From contig NC_058057.1 in the NCBI RefSeq assembly GCF_020085105.1, forward strand, positions 28,017,042-28,081,041: DNA of 64,000 nucleotides, in the 5' to 3' direction. Positions 8,951 to 20,790 of the stretch are shown here, piece by piece. The stretch comes from Siniperca chuatsi. Taxonomy: Eukaryota; Chordata; Actinopteri; Centrarchiformes; Sinipercidae. The notes under the pieces were generated by a model, which worked only from the letters and a program-made list of their open reading frames with translations, did not search any database and had not been told where the DNA came from. A program made the position numbers and the translations under genes. Every line of letters begins with the position of its first letter. Positions within the stretch are counted from its first letter, which is position 1.

Positions 8951-11795
8951 AAAGTCCAAGTCTAAAACAACATCAGAGTGACGTCAAAACCAGTCTAACC
9001 TGTGGCAGATTCCAGCCTATCAGAAGTGTCTTTATTTCCTTATTCATCTCCCTGACCAGCCTGAGTGTTGGGGATGTGTATGTATTGTTTGTGATCCATT
9101 TGTTATTACATTAGGCCTTGAGATAGTGTCGCACATTTCCTCTATTACATCTACACCCAGTCAGTGTCAGAGAAATCACTGATCAGATGGAGTAATTCCA
9201 TTATCTGTGCCATAGATGCTGCTGACTAACCATCTAACGAGCTAAAGATCAGCTCAGTTTAGAAATATGTCATGGGGGAGCAGCAATCTGGATCACATGC
9301 AAGTCTTGCTGATGGGAAATAATGTGAGAGTTATATGTATGTATTTTGGATGAAGAACGCTTATTTATTAATCACATTCTTCTACAGTGATCACAAACAT
9401 ACCATCTTCAAACTGAATGTTTTGGATCAAACTCAATGTTCCATGAAACAGTTTCAAATACAAAGTCCAGGCAACATGAGACACTGGACTCTACTGGAGC
9501 AATGCTGAATACTGGAGCTGATCCTGGAGCAGTATCATTAAAAACATGAGTCCTCACTCACTGTGTGTGAGAGGTATATAAATATCAGTATTAATATTGA
9601 ATCATATTCATATATTTAACAATAATTATTATCATATCATCTTTAGTTCATTTTTTTCGTAAAAGAAAGACAAAATCCTCAGATGAAATGCAATAAATTG
9701 TATGTTATGTTATCACATTAAGCTGAATGCCTGATAATGACCAGTGAAATGTCTTGACATGTGCATACATTTTAAATGTTGGGCGCTTTCTGTTTTTTGG
9801 AGAAAATTAAATGCTCTTTGCTGTAATTATTTCCTGTTTCCTCTTTTTGTTTGGTTGCTGCTGGAGCTGCTGGTTAGTTTCACTTCACGTTCTGAATAGT
9901 TGTGTTTTTTATAACGAGAGCTTTCAGTGTTTTTCTTCTTGATTATCCCAGAAAGGTTTTTATCCAACTATTACTGCCTGCTTTTACCTTTTTTAAGGTT
10001 ATACAATAATCAGCCGGTCAGCCTTCAAATGTGTAGCTATTTACCTAAAAGCTGCTGTTAATCTTTACAAGACCTCAACACTCTGGTTTCCAGCGAGACA
10101 GAATGATCATCTAACAAGTAAGTTTGTGTTTGTCAAGTCTAGAAATCTTTTTGCATCCTGAAAAACAAGCTGAAGTATGTGGTTTGAATATTTTCTTTAA
10201 CTTGTTTCAAGAATTGTCTTTCTCTTGACACACAGTGATCTGTTCTCTGTTTTGTTTCATGATGCTGACACAAGAGAACTGCACTGACAAAAGTTTAGTT
10301 ATCTCACCTCACTGGCTGATTGTCTTGTTGAAATTAAAAATAACTTTCCAAGGCTGTATATGAGACTAAATGACTTGTGGTTGTTGCAGTGAACATGTAA
10401 GTGTAAGTAGTTTGAATGGTCCAATACAAAGCCAGTGGTAGCTAACATGTCACAACAGTTACACACAGACTTTCTCAGAGTACAAAGTACACAGACTCAC
10501 ATGTCAGCTTGTAGACTGTTCAAGCTTTTGCATCTTTGCTGAAAATCTTCCAGGTTTGTGTGCAGTTACATGAAAACACCCTTCATGTCCTCTGGTGAGT
10601 AAAACCACATAGTTTTTACTATCAAGTTGTAAATGTGATGCAAAGTTCCAACGATAAGCTAATTCAAAAGTTTAATGGAACAAGCTAACTGGATGTGCTA
10701 TCCTGTTTGAATTAGCAGAAGTTTGCTGATGGATGAAAATGACAGCATTACAAGATATAATTTATTATTTTATTCCCTAATTGTCCTTAATATCACAATA
10801 CAATGAAGATTCAATTAAGTGAAAAGTGTCATAGACCTAAAAAGCGAAGGGAAACATGTTTTTAATTCATTTAGGTTCAGCTCAGTTTTACATTTAAAGG
10901 TACTCAAAGGTATAAATGCATTTTTGATTAAATAAAGACACATTTTGCTGCTTTAATGAAGTTGGAGTTTAATTGAGTTTAATGTGTTTTGTTGGAAAGT
11001 GTAGGTCTTCCTGGTATTTATATTTAACACACTGAACTTACACTTTGATATGTGACACTGGGGTTCATAGTTAAATATAATGCTGATTTAACAAATCAAT
11101 CCCAACTCAACATCCCCTTACTATTACTTACTACTTTTTCTGGAGCTTTCAACCATGTCAAGGTGGACCTTGAGTTGGGATTTTTTTGGGTAAATTTCCA
11201 AGTTTAAGAATGACGTTTAATGCTTATAATGCTAATACATGTATATTTAGAACTAAATCTGAATTATTCATAAAATTAAAATTTTAAAATATTTTAAGCA
11301 CCTTAAGAATTCAGGCCAAGCTCATTATCAAATACTACCACCACTACTACTACTACTACAAAAAAACGTGACTTTTGAGATATCTTTAAATGGTGGGGGC
11401 CTCTTTAAGGTGGAATGGAGAAATAAGGCTCAGAAGTATAACATTTTACAAAACATCTCAGATGCCTAAAAACTGTGTTCATGACACCAAATTCATTGTG
11501 TGGTAAAGCTCTATTCCAGTAACTGAAAAAGGCCTTCTTTCTTTCTTTTAACTATTCTTTCTTTTTGACAATTTCTTTCTTCCGCCACACAGCAGACATT
11601 AAACTTGACAGAGCTTCCTCAGTTTCAGTTCTGCTTAAATCCATGTAATCTCCATTTAAACAGAAGTGATTCTCCCTGGAAGTGTGCTGACACAAGCACA
11701 AACGATGTGATGTACATGTAACAACAACTGTGATGTAAAATGTTGTGACCGAGTGCAGCATGTTGCTGTGTTTGTGTGAAGGTGTGGACTCTGCT
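8951..11795. other. Spacer between head-to-head NLR copies
   Basis: No coding exon can be supported. It must hold the promoter of copy A and perhaps of copy B. A possible untranslated exon ends at ctaacaa|gtaagt (about 10117), and another small exon-like block lies at about 10556-10598 (cttccag ... cctctg|gtgagt). The middle is AT-rich and unique as far as I can tell. Confidence 0.4.
9884..9900 (-). promoter_or_regulatory. Candidate IRF-type site
   Basis: Plus agtttcacttcacg reads cgtgaagtgaaact on the minus strand. It contains the interferon-regulatory-factor core AANNGAAA (AAGTGAAA) and the ACT end of an ISRE, but not the full GAAANNGAAACT spacing. It lies upstream of NLR copy A, where interferon control would make sense. 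A single imperfect motif is weak evidence. Confidence 0.2.
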
Positions 11796-11884
11796 ATGGA
11801 TCAGTGTGAGGACAGAGAGGAGGGAGTCCCCCCCTCTAAAACCAGTCTGTGTGGGGAACATGGCACAAGGACCAGAGCTCAGAG
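11796..11884 (+). CDS. NLR copy A exon 1 (start)
   Basis: The frame starts MDQCEDREEGVPPSKTSLCG and goes on EHGTRTRAQ. This is the standard opening of fish NLRC3-like proteins, so the ATG at 11796 is chosen with confidence. It ends AG|gtgaga in phase 2. Confidence 0.85.
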
Positions 11885-11996
11885 GTGAGATGAGGATCTC
11901 TGATTGTCCATGACTCTTCTGCATCTCAGAGCTCAGCTCTCAAATCCCTCCACCATCATTATTCACAGTCAAAGCTCTGTGTGTGTTGTGTTGAAG

Positions 11997-12137
11997 CCCA
12001 GAGCAGCAGAAACAAGACTCTCCTGGACTTGGACTTGGACTTGGACCTGGACCTGAACCCAGCTGTGTGTCCATCAAGAATGAAGTGTCCATGGAGCCTT
12101 CTTATAATTTTAAAGGGCAACATTGTTCTGAAACACA
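11997..12137 (+). CDS. NLR copy A exon 2
   Basis: The acceptor tgttgaag is followed by PEQQKQDSPGLGLGLGPGPE and PSCVSIKNEVSMEP, then CA|gtgagt. The Pro-Gly run and the SCVSIK motif recur in this protein region in fish NLRs. The exon begins in phase 2 and ends in phase 2. Confidence 0.8.
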
Positions 12138-12199
12138 GTGAGTCAACATAATGTTGCTATGAAATGTTGGCATTTAAAATTCTTCCTAAAGAACAGTAA

Positions 12200-12840
12200 C
12201 AAAAGTGTTATTAAAGAGGACTTTCACCACCGGCCTATAAAACTAGGTCACCTATGCAGTAGAAATGTGCAGTTATTTTAGAAATTGGTGCCCTATGGCC
12301 AGAGAAAACTGAGAACAAGGCTGCAGAACTGTCTATTGCTCTGAAACAGAAAGTCAGAGTGCATAGTGCGCGGTGCCTTCTGGATCTCTCCCAGACCTTC
12401 GAATCCGTACACTCCACTGAGTTGCAGTGTAACGAGTTGACAGTTCTGTCTGATTTCAGGCTAGAAAGGCTATTTACAACCAAGAAAAGCAAGCAGGCTA
12501 AGAAACCGAACTGTATCGATTGCCTCCGCTGCGTTTCATCCTGTTCGGGCAGGATCCGGCAAAAATTAAGCCCTGCCCAGGCAATATACAACATTATATC
12601 ATGAAACTAATTTTCTTCCAAACTATACTGCCAGAAAATATGGCGGAGGGATGTAGGCCTACTCCACACACTAGAACCATAGGAATCAAGCTATAATTGG
12701 CAAAGTTGTTTTTAACAACAACATATGACTTTGATATTTCTCTGGAGTATGTTTGTTGAGTTTGCTTTCCATCTTCCTTTACAATCTGCTGCTGTTGGTT
12801 TGTCTGCTGGTGACTGCTCAAAATCCTGCTTAGTGTTTTT
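12200..12840. other. Unassigned insertion in intron 2 of copy A
   Basis: About 600 bp of mixed composition, with the 119-codon (-) and 81-codon (+) frames overlapping each other in opposite strands. Neither has domain features. It is more likely a dispersed repeat than a gene; I do not recognise the family. Confidence 0.3.
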
Positions 12841-12868
12841 TCTTTTGATAATCCTTGGTTTCTATCAG

Positions 12869-12973
12869 CTTTCAGAGACCTGACTCTGCTGTGACCAGTT
12901 GTGTGTCAATCAAGAGTAACTGGTCTATGGATAAACCAAATGATTTTAATGGACAACAAACTTCTGAAATGCA
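12869..12973 (+). CDS. NLR copy A exon 3
   Basis: Acceptor tttctatcag, then FQRPDSAVTSCVSIKSNWSM and DKPNDFNGQQTSEM, then CA|gtgagt. It repeats the SCVSIK module of exon 2, so exons 2-4 are tandem copies of one small exon. Phases fit on both sides. Confidence 0.75.
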
Positions 12974-13299
12974 GTGAGTCAACATCATTTTTCTTCTAAT
13001 ATTTGCATTTACAGAACATTTTAAAGGAAGAAACTCCTGAAATATGTACTAAAAATTTATATTTCTCTGAAGAACAGTGACAGACAGTATTATTAACAAC
13101 AATATAAAACAATAATTATACTTCATTATACGTCCACTTAAAGTTTTGCTTCTTTCCTATATTTTGGCACATTCATTCAGCTCCTTGCATTCCCAGCTGG
13201 AAGCTGAGCAATACAACCACAGTCTGAGTGACGAAACGTTAACTGCTTTGCCTCAGAGAGTGAATTCACTACCAACCCTTAGGGAGCAATCCACCATGG

Positions 13300-15235
13300 T
13301 ACCATAGCCTCAGACTCAGAGGTGCTGACCCTCATCCTTGCAGCTTCACATTCATCTGTAAGCCAATACAGTACACACCCCCGTGATTTTCAAAGCCAAC
13401 ATTTCTATCAAAACCTGCAACAAATAGACTTAAATAGAGAAGATGGCACCGGGGATGGCTGCATTGTCTTGAGCTCCTCCTCATCTTTGTTTAGCCCTAT
13501 CATAAAATATGATAGAGAACAACTTCCACACATCCAATCGTTGGTGGACAACACTTTTTCACCACGATCAACAAACAATAGGGAATACCCATGGCTGGGT
13601 TTACCTGTTGCCGTACCTGGAAGAGGTGACAAAGGAAGCCAGGGTCAGGGGCTAGGGTCCTGGTCAGGCTGAGGAATCGTGAAAACCGGCCTCCTCTACT
13701 GAGTATTCTTCTAGCAAATGTCCAGTCACTGGATAATAAGCTAGATGAACTTAGGAGCAGGATGGCTTTTCAACGGGACACTAAGAACCGAACGTTATGG
13801 TTTTCACAGGGACTTGGCTTGACCCTTCAATCCCAGACGCAGCCATTGTTCCAGTGGGACTCTCCATTCAAGCAAGGGGGGAGGTGTCTGCTTCATGGTC
13901 AACAACCAGTGGTGCTCAGATGTGGAAATCATTTCTACGGGCTGTTCTCCTGACCTAGAGCACCTCATGATCAAATGCTGACCTTATTATCTCCTGAGGG
14001 AGTTTACATCAGTCGTTATCATGATGGTTTACTCCCCCCTTCCAGGGTCGTTATAAGGTCCTACCTTGTCCCCCCTTTAGCAAATCAGATCACATCTCAG
14101 TTCTGTTTCTGCCTGCCTATAGTCATAAACGCAAGTCATTGATGATGTGATCATTCAGCCCTGGTCCGACTAATCAGATTGGACCTTGCGTCACAGCACA
14201 ACGGAGTGTTATGTGTTTCAGAACAACAACATACACAACACATACACGGACGTGGTCATTGGCAAATCCATTCCTGAATCAGAAGCCCTGGATTAACAGG
14301 GAAGTCCATGCCAAACGTAAAGCTCGGACTGACGCTTACAACTCGGATGATTTGGAGGAGCACAGGAAATCCAGGTATGCACTCCGGAGAGCTATTAGCA
14401 GTGCTAAGAGACAATACAAGGACAGTCTAACTATCAGGGCTCCAACACCAGAAACATGTGGGCTGGACTAAGAACTATCACAGGCTACAAAAGGAAAACC
14501 AGCAGTGCTGAGATAATCTGCATCAGTCAGTCTGCATCTCTCCCAGATGAACTTAACACCTTCTATGCACGCTTTGAGAACAACTTTCCGGCTGAGGCAA
14601 AACAAAGGAGCTGATTGTGGACTACAGGAAGTGACAGGGAGAAGGACACATCACTATAAGCAGCTTCAGCCTCGGGGTTCACATCAGCGAGGACCTGACC
14701 TAGAGATCTGCATAGGCCAAAAATTCCAGGCCTAGCCCGGCCCCAGCACGACAAAGTCTGCAATTTTTCAGCCCGATCCCGTACAGAGACTGACACCAAT
14801 ATCACTTCAAGCTCTCTCTAATGTGCGCTCTCTCTGATACACGCAAAAACAGACATCCACACCACACACTACTAAGAGGTACATTTAGTATAGGCATCAA
14901 ACATAACTACCAGTGCCACTGACAATCATGCTCACAAATATTAATACCAACTGTCCGACTGTGCTCTGCGCGTATATGGGCACAATGAAAGGAGAGAAGT
15001 TAAATGAGCCAGAGTCTGACCTGAGCCTGTACTATAAAAAAATGGCCCGACAGGATTGCAGACCTCTGACCTGACCTGGACTCACAACACCAATACCATC
15101 ACAAAGACAGCGAGACAGCAGCTCTTCTTCCTCCGCAGGCTGAGGAGGCTCAACATGGACTACTATCCAGGATACTCAGTGAGAGTATCCTGACTGGCTG
15201 CATCACTGCCTGGTTTGGCAGTTCAACCCGTTCTC
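13300..15235 (+). mobile_element. Decayed APE-type LINE in intron 3 of copy A
   Basis: Successive plus frames give the endonuclease start (ILLANVQSLDNKLDELRSRM, then a frameshifted WLTPSIPD-like block), the linker (WINREVHAKRKARTDAYNSD, RKSRYALRRAISSAKRQYKD) and a piece near the 3' end of ORF2 (about 15075-15220, ending gcctggtttggcagttc). The RT core is missing. The part at 14735-15060 looks like a separate insertion with gcccgacc-type sequence. Many stops and frameshifts make it inactive. Confidence 0.75.
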
Positions 15236-16074
15236 ATTCCCGGGAGATCAAATACCAACATTTTGTCACGCCCCTTTAGCGTTTGTAGGAGACACCTTCA
15301 GAAATTACTTGGTTAGGTAGTAGGGAGCCATGTGATGTGACTTAAAACTTTAAATAACTCAACGTTAACTTTATGTTAAGTATCAATATTTGGTGAATTT
15401 GGTGGATTGGAATGGTATTAGAATGGGGAGCCCTGGTGGTTCAGGGGTTTGGAGCACGGAACATCATTGCCACTCATTTTCTACATTATATTTACTGTCT
15501 CTATAATTAAACCACAAAATGACCAAACCCAATGACTCATTTGAGCTGGCTAAACTGTAGGGGAAACAATGCATATGTAGCTCTCACACTGGATAAACAT
15601 GACTAGCAGTCCATCAAGGGATTTCTGTAGAAGATAATGAAGCTTGGTAGGCCTCTTTGAGAAGGTGGCAGGTCTTCTGCTTTTGCTGGATCATCTGCTT
15701 ATTGAGCAGCAGCGCAGTAAGTTCATTTACTACTTCCAGCTGAACTACTTTAGCTGTGGTATTGCCAACAATCTAATGGCTAACATACCTGTAGAGTTTT
15801 AGCAAGAAAGAAGACCACTTAGAAAAGACCCAAAAGACAAGCCACTTAGGTGTCTTGATCTATTGCTGGATTATCTTCCACGTAAAAGAGTCAATGCACT
15901 ACAAGTTAGTTTGCCAAGGTAAGGATGCTGCTTTGTCCGGGTTGCTGTATGGATGAGTTTGTCCTTTTTGTGATTTTGGACACTGGAGGAGATAAAAACA
16001 TTTGCCACCCAAACTAAGAGTGTTCAGAATGAACTTAAGTTTGCACTTTATTGTCAATGTATTGTCTCTCACAG
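15236..16074. other. Rest of intron 3 of copy A
   Basis: Noncoding. It links the LINE remnant to exon 4. I see no RNA gene or clear repeat. Confidence 0.5.
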
Positions 16075-16188
16075 GATCCAGCAGCAAAGACAAGACTGTT
16101 GTGTGCCCATCAGTGTGTCCATAAAGAGTGACGTCTCTATGGATAAACCTCTCTACTTCAAAGATAAGGAAAACTCTGCCAAGCAAAG
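16075..16188 (+). CDS. NLR copy A exon 4
   Basis: ctcacag|G ATC CAG CAG encodes IQQQRQDCCVPISVSIKSDV and SMDKPLYFKDKENSAKQ, then AG|gtaaga. It is a third variant of the CVSIKS module. Enters with one base and leaves in phase 2. Confidence 0.85.
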
Positions 16189-16417
16189 GTAAGAATTTAA
16201 AACCAATGAGCTTGTTATTTTCTTTAACCCTCTTGAGGTTTCATTTCTACGTTTAGTACTTCTTTGTCTGCTGACTTAGTTTCCTTTTTCACCACAAATT
16301 TTAGCAGCATGTACAAGAGAGTTAAATTTGGGTTTCTAACAGGATTATCATGATGGGAGAGAACATCTTTAACAAGGTATGTGTTTGTTTGTTCTTGTAT
16401 ATTTTAAAACTCCACAG

Positions 16418-16496
16418 AGTTGATCAGGATAAATCAGATGTTCCCAGTGGTCAGTCTGCACAGCAGCATCAAACAGATCTGGACTCCATATTTATG
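16418..16496 (+). CDS. NLR copy A exon 5
   Basis: ctccacag|A GTT GAT encodes VDQDKSDVPSGQSAQQHQTD and LDSIFM, ending in phase 0 at gtaaca. The SGQSAQQHQTDLDSIF string is a hallmark of the segment just before exon 6 in fish NLRC3-like proteins. Confidence 0.87.
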
Positions 16497-16594
16497 GTAA
16501 CAGTCTACATGTTGCACTCTTTAGACCAGCAGGCTTTCAGTCTGACAGATGATTTGATGTTTTGTAGTCTGACCTACATATTGTTCTGTTTCAG

Positions 16595-16823
16595 TTGCTT
16601 GAGGACAATATTGTCAGTTTTGTGAAAAACGAACTGAAGAGGTTTCAGAGGGTTCTGAGTCCAGATTACCCAGAATGCTTAGAGAGTCAGAAGGAGGATG
16701 AGGAGGTGTTGGACGGTGAGGATGAAGAGCAGAGGATGAGCAGCAGAGAGGCATTTCTGAAGATCACACTGCACTTCCTGAGGAGAATGAAGCAGGAGGA
16801 GCTGGCTGACTGTCTGCAGAGCA
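16595..16823 (+). CDS. NLR copy A exon 6
   Basis: tgtttcag|TTG CTT GAG encodes LLEDNIVSFVKNELKRFQRV and SPDYPECLESQKEDEEVLDG, with an acidic stretch and then a helical block (REAFLKITLHFLRRMKQEEL ADCLQS). It leaves in phase 1 at AGCA|gtaaga. Chimeric and frameshifted copies lie in pseudogene B. Confidence 0.9.
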
Positions 16824-17065
16824 GTAAGACGACTTTAACAGTTTTAACATGATGGAAAGGGAATTGGAGGCAATATGGGAGAAGTTTACACTTCCAAACT
16901 CTGTTGTGAATATGTTGCACACATCTGCATCTGATCTATGAATTATTTTAGGCTGAACTGAGAAGCTGATTATACTTAATGAAGAGAGATGTATAAAGCC
17001 ACCATAAAGAATTCACATTGATAAGATTTTCTGTAACATCCATTTATTGATTTCTTTTTCTCCAG

Positions 17066-18860
17066 CAAATCAGCTGTGCCGGTGTAAACTCAAGTCTAAC
17101 CTGAAGAAGAAGTTCCAGTGTGTGTTTGAGGGGACTACTAAACCAGGAAACCCAACCCTTCTGGATCAGATCTACACAGAGCTCTACATCACAGAGGGAG
17201 GGATTGCAGAGGTCAATGATGAACATGAGGTCAGACAGATTGAAACGGCATCCAGGAAACCAGACAGACCAGAAACAACAATCAGACAAGAAGACATCTT
17301 CAAACCCTCACCTGGAAGAGATAAACCAATCAGAACAGTGATGACAAATGGAGTGGCTGGCATTGGGAAAACAGTCCTAACACAGAAGTTCACTCTGGAC
17401 TGGGCTGAAGACAAAGCCAACCAGGACATACACTTCACATTTCCATTCACTTTCAGAGAGCTGAATGTGCTGAAAGAGAAAAAGTTCAGCTTGGTGAAAC
17501 TTGTTCAACACTTCTTTACTGAAACCAAAGAAGCAGGAATCTGCAGGTTTGAAGAGTTCCAGGTTGTGTTCATCTTTGATGGTCTGGATGAGTGTCGACT
17601 TCCTCTGGACTTCCACAACAATGAGGTCCTGACTGATGCTACAAAGTCCACCTCAGTGGATGTGCTGCTGACAAACCTCATCAAGGGGAACCTGCTTCCC
17701 TCTGCTCGCCTCTGGATAACCACACGATCTGCAGCAGCCAATCAGATCCCTCCTGGGTGTGTTGACATGGTGACAGAGGTCAGAGGGTTCACTGACCCAA
17801 AGAAGGAGGAGTACGTCAGGAGAGATTCAGAGATGAGGAGCAGGCCAACAGAATCATCTCCCACATCAAGACATCACGAAGCCTCCACATCATGTGCCAC
17901 ATCCCAGTCTTCTGCTGGATCACTGCTACAGTTCTGGAGGAGGTGTTGAAGACCAGAGAGGGAGGAGCACTGCCTAAGACCCTGACTGAGATGTACATCC
18001 ACTTCCTGGTGGTTCAGTCCAAACTGAAGAACGTCAAGTATAATGGGAGATCTGAGCAAGATCCACACTGGACTCCAGAGAGCAGGAAGATGATTGAGTC
18101 TCTGGGAAAACTGGCTTTTGAGCAGCTGCAGAAAGGCAACCTGATCTTCTATGAATCAGACCTGACAGAGTGTGGCATCGATGTCAGAGCAGCCTCAGTG
18201 TACTCAGGAATGTTCACACAGATCTTTAGAGAGGAGAGGACTGTACCAGGTCAAGGTGTTCTGCTTCGTCCATCTGAGCGTTCAGGAGTTTCTGGCTGCT
18301 CTTCATGTCCATCTGACATTCATCAACTCTGGTGTCAATCTGCTGTCAGAAGAACAATCAACCTCCCAGTTGTCTAAAGTCTTCAGAGAAAAACCTAAAC
18401 TAAAAGATCTCTACCAGAGTGCTGTGGACAAGGCCTTACAGAGTCCAAATGGACACCTGGACTTGTTCCTTCGCTTCCTCCTGGGTCTTTCACTGGAGAC
18501 CAATCAGACTCTCCTACGAGGCCTGCTGACACAGACAGAAAATAGCTCTGAGACCAATCAGGAAACAGTCCAGCACATCAAAAAGAAGATCAGTGACAAT
18601 CTCTCTGCAGAGAGAAGCATCAATCTGTTCCACTGTCTGAATGAAATGAATGATTGTTCTCTAGTGGAGGAGATCCAACAGTACCTGAGATCAGGAAGTC
18701 TCTCCACAGATAAACTGTCTCCTGCTCAGTGGTCAGCTCTGGTCTTCATCTTACTGTCATCAGAAAAAGATCTGGACGTGTTTGACCTGAAGAAATACTC
18801 TGCTTCAGAGGAAGCTCTTCTGAGGCTGCTTCCAGTCGTCAAAGCCTCCAAAAAATCTGT
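17066..18860 (+). pseudogene. NLR copy A FISNA-NACHT exon with two frameshifts
   Basis: tttctccag|CAAATCAG opens FISNA ([15 protein letters not shown], then [20 protein letters not shown]). NACHT follows: Walker [15 protein letters not shown], the sensor string [11 protein letters not shown], Walker [18 protein letters not shown], and [20 protein letters not shown]. One base is missing near 17822 (tacgtcaggagagattc lacks an A of the usual AGGAAGAGA). Two are missing near 18238 (gagaggactg for GAGAGGGGACTG). The three frames join without gaps into [15 protein letters not shown] ... [19 protein letters not shown] ... LPVVKASKKS. The exon ends TCTGT|gtaggt. The motifs are intact apart from the shifts. 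Confidence 0.9.
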
Positions 18861-18865
18861 GTAGG

Positions 18866-19115
18866 TTGATGAATAGTGGTTCAGCAGGTAGAGCTGGTTG
18901 TCTGTTGATTGCAAGGTTGGTCATTTGATCCCTGGCTTCTCCAGTCCACATGTCTTGAGTATCTTTGAGCAAAACACTGAACCCCAACTTGCTGCTGATG
19001 GTCAGGCCAGCACCGTGCATGGTGTGTGTGTGTGAATGGGTAAATGAGAGGAAAACTGTAAAGTGCTTTGGATAAATGCAGTATATAAATGCAACCCACT
19101 ACCATTGACCAATAT
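18866..19115 (+). mobile_element. tRNA-derived SINE in intron 7 of copy A
   Basis: The head gttcagcaggtagagctgg ... gcaaggttggtcatttgatcc is tRNA-like. The body has gagcaaaacactgaacccc, gaatgggtaaatgagag and the tail aagtgctttggataaatgc, the standard core and tail of an abundant percomorph SINE. It starts only a few bases after the donor of the NACHT exon. Confidence 0.8.
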
Positions 19116-19186
19116 CCTTTATATCATATACTGGAAAAATAGAAATGATTTAAATTATCTTGTGTTTTTGATTCATTCTTCATCAG

Positions 19187-19360
19187 GCTGAGTGGCTGTA
19201 ATCTGTCAGAGAGAAGCTGTGAAGCTCTGTCCTCAGTTCTCAGCTCCCAGTCCTCTAGTCTGAGAGAGCTGGACCTGAGTTACAACGACCTGGAGGATTC
19301 AGGAGTGAAGCTGCTGTCTGCTGGACTGGAGAGTTCACACTGTAGACTGGAAACTCTCAG
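19187..19360 (+). CDS. NLR copy A LRR exon 1
   Basis: 174 bp between ttcatcag and gtcagga. It encodes [39 protein letters not shown] and [15 protein letters not shown]. One 58-residue ribonuclease-inhibitor-type LRR pair per exon is the rule in this family. Confidence 0.93.
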
Positions 19361-20411
19361 GTCAGGATTAAATTTGTTTGATGACCACTTAAATGTTTTT
19401 TACATTTTGGCAAATGTGAATGAAGATACCAAAAATCCATGTGATTTTTCTGCTTGCAGGATGCAAAGAAGTTCACTCAAAAGAGACACATGAAATGGCA
19501 TTAATATGTAAATTATGTATAGTTAGACTCTCCTTGATAGTTTATCCTGTGTATGGCAACAGCCATGTTTTTTCCATGTTCTTTTTATTTAGGTTTACAG
19601 TAAGTACTGAATGCTATAAATTCAAAGGAAGGAAATTACATTTATATAGTTTGTTATAGTATACATATAGTACATGTATATAATTTGTTTTCCCTATAAC
19701 ATAATCGCTACCTGGAATATGTTCACAGGCAACGTTTTTAAATTCAGTAAAGCACTACATTTATGTACCATACAGAAGTCGTAGAGAGGGTTCGGGGTGG
19801 ATGGTGGGGCACAGAGTGCAGTACCTTGATACCGGAGAGCGGGGTTTACATCCTGAGTCTAACGTGTGGTTAGACAACAAAGGCTTTGGTTGGTTTAAAG
19901 ATTGTGGTTTCGGTTTCATGCTAATTAAAACATTGTGTCTTGTACACTATTGACTTTTTCTGTATTAAACCAAGAGCACAATCTTTCACTAACCTTAACC
20001 AAGTGCTACCAGTGCCTAAACATAACCATAAAAATTAATAATGCTGTTGCTGCTACTAGCTAATAATGTATTGCAGATCGGATATTGTGGCAGAAAACAA
20101 CTGAAATACATGGTCAGTGAACATTTTACTGATACGTTCAGTGTCAACATTCTGCGACTTGCCAGAGCTGTTAATTAACACAATTTCCTTATTATCTTAA
20201 TAGAAAATGTAATCCAGGCAGTATTATTGCTGTATTTTCTGTTGCAAATTAGTTGTATATAAAAGTAATGTCTAGAAGACAGGGTTGATACAAGTGGATG
20301 AGAATCAGCTTCCAGGTGTGAATGTGTGCCCTGTGTGAGTGTGGTCAGAATGTGTATCCTGAATAACTAAACATTATGTGTGTGTGCATGTGTTTGTGTG
20401 TGTGTTTGCAG
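19361..20411. other. Intron 8 of copy A
   Basis: Noncoding. The part at about 19780-20040 (caccttgataccggagagcggggttt-like string and actaaccttaaccaagtgc) looks like an edge of a dispersed teleost repeat also seen near 23290-23420 and 47640-47790. A tgtgtgtg tract precedes the next acceptor. Confidence 0.4.
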
Positions 20412-20585
20412 GCTGTCAGGTTGTCGGGTCACAAAGGAAGGCTGTGCTTTTCTGGCCTCAGCTCTAAGCTCCAACCCCTCCCATCTGAGAGAGCTGGACC
20501 TGAGCTACAATCATCCAGGAGACTCAGGAGTGAAGCTGCTGTCTGCTGGACTGGAGAATCCACACTGGAGACTGGACACTCTCAG
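20412..20585 (+). CDS. NLR copy A LRR exon 2
   Basis: 174 bp between tttgcag and gtatgg, encoding [39 protein letters not shown] and SAGLENPHWRLDTLR. Its half copy in pseudogene B (3780-3867) shares even the start of the intron. Confidence 0.93.
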
Positions 20586-20749
20586 GTATGGACAGACAAC
20601 AAGAGCTCACTCACTTTTCTTCTGGTTGACTAAAAACCTGGTCAACAGCAGTCAGGACTCATCAGAAAATCATTCAGTGAAGTTTATTAAATGTTAATTT
20701 TTCTATATAAAGAAATAATATTCTGGTCTGATTGTGTTTCTGCCTCCAG

Positions 20750-20790
20750 GGTGGATCATTGTGGTGAAAAGAGGCTGGAACCTGTGAAGT
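20750..20790 (+). CDS. NLR copy A linker exon
   Basis: ctccag|G GTG GAT CAT encodes VDHCGEKRLEPVK and ends in phase 1 at gtaagt. It joins the LRRs to B30.2 as in other fish NLRs of this type. Confidence 0.88.

Noticed and set aside
12235-12604. Overlapping 119-codon minus and 81-codon plus frames in intron 2 of NLR copy A
   Set aside because: They oppose each other, lack motifs and lie in what looks like an inserted repeat.
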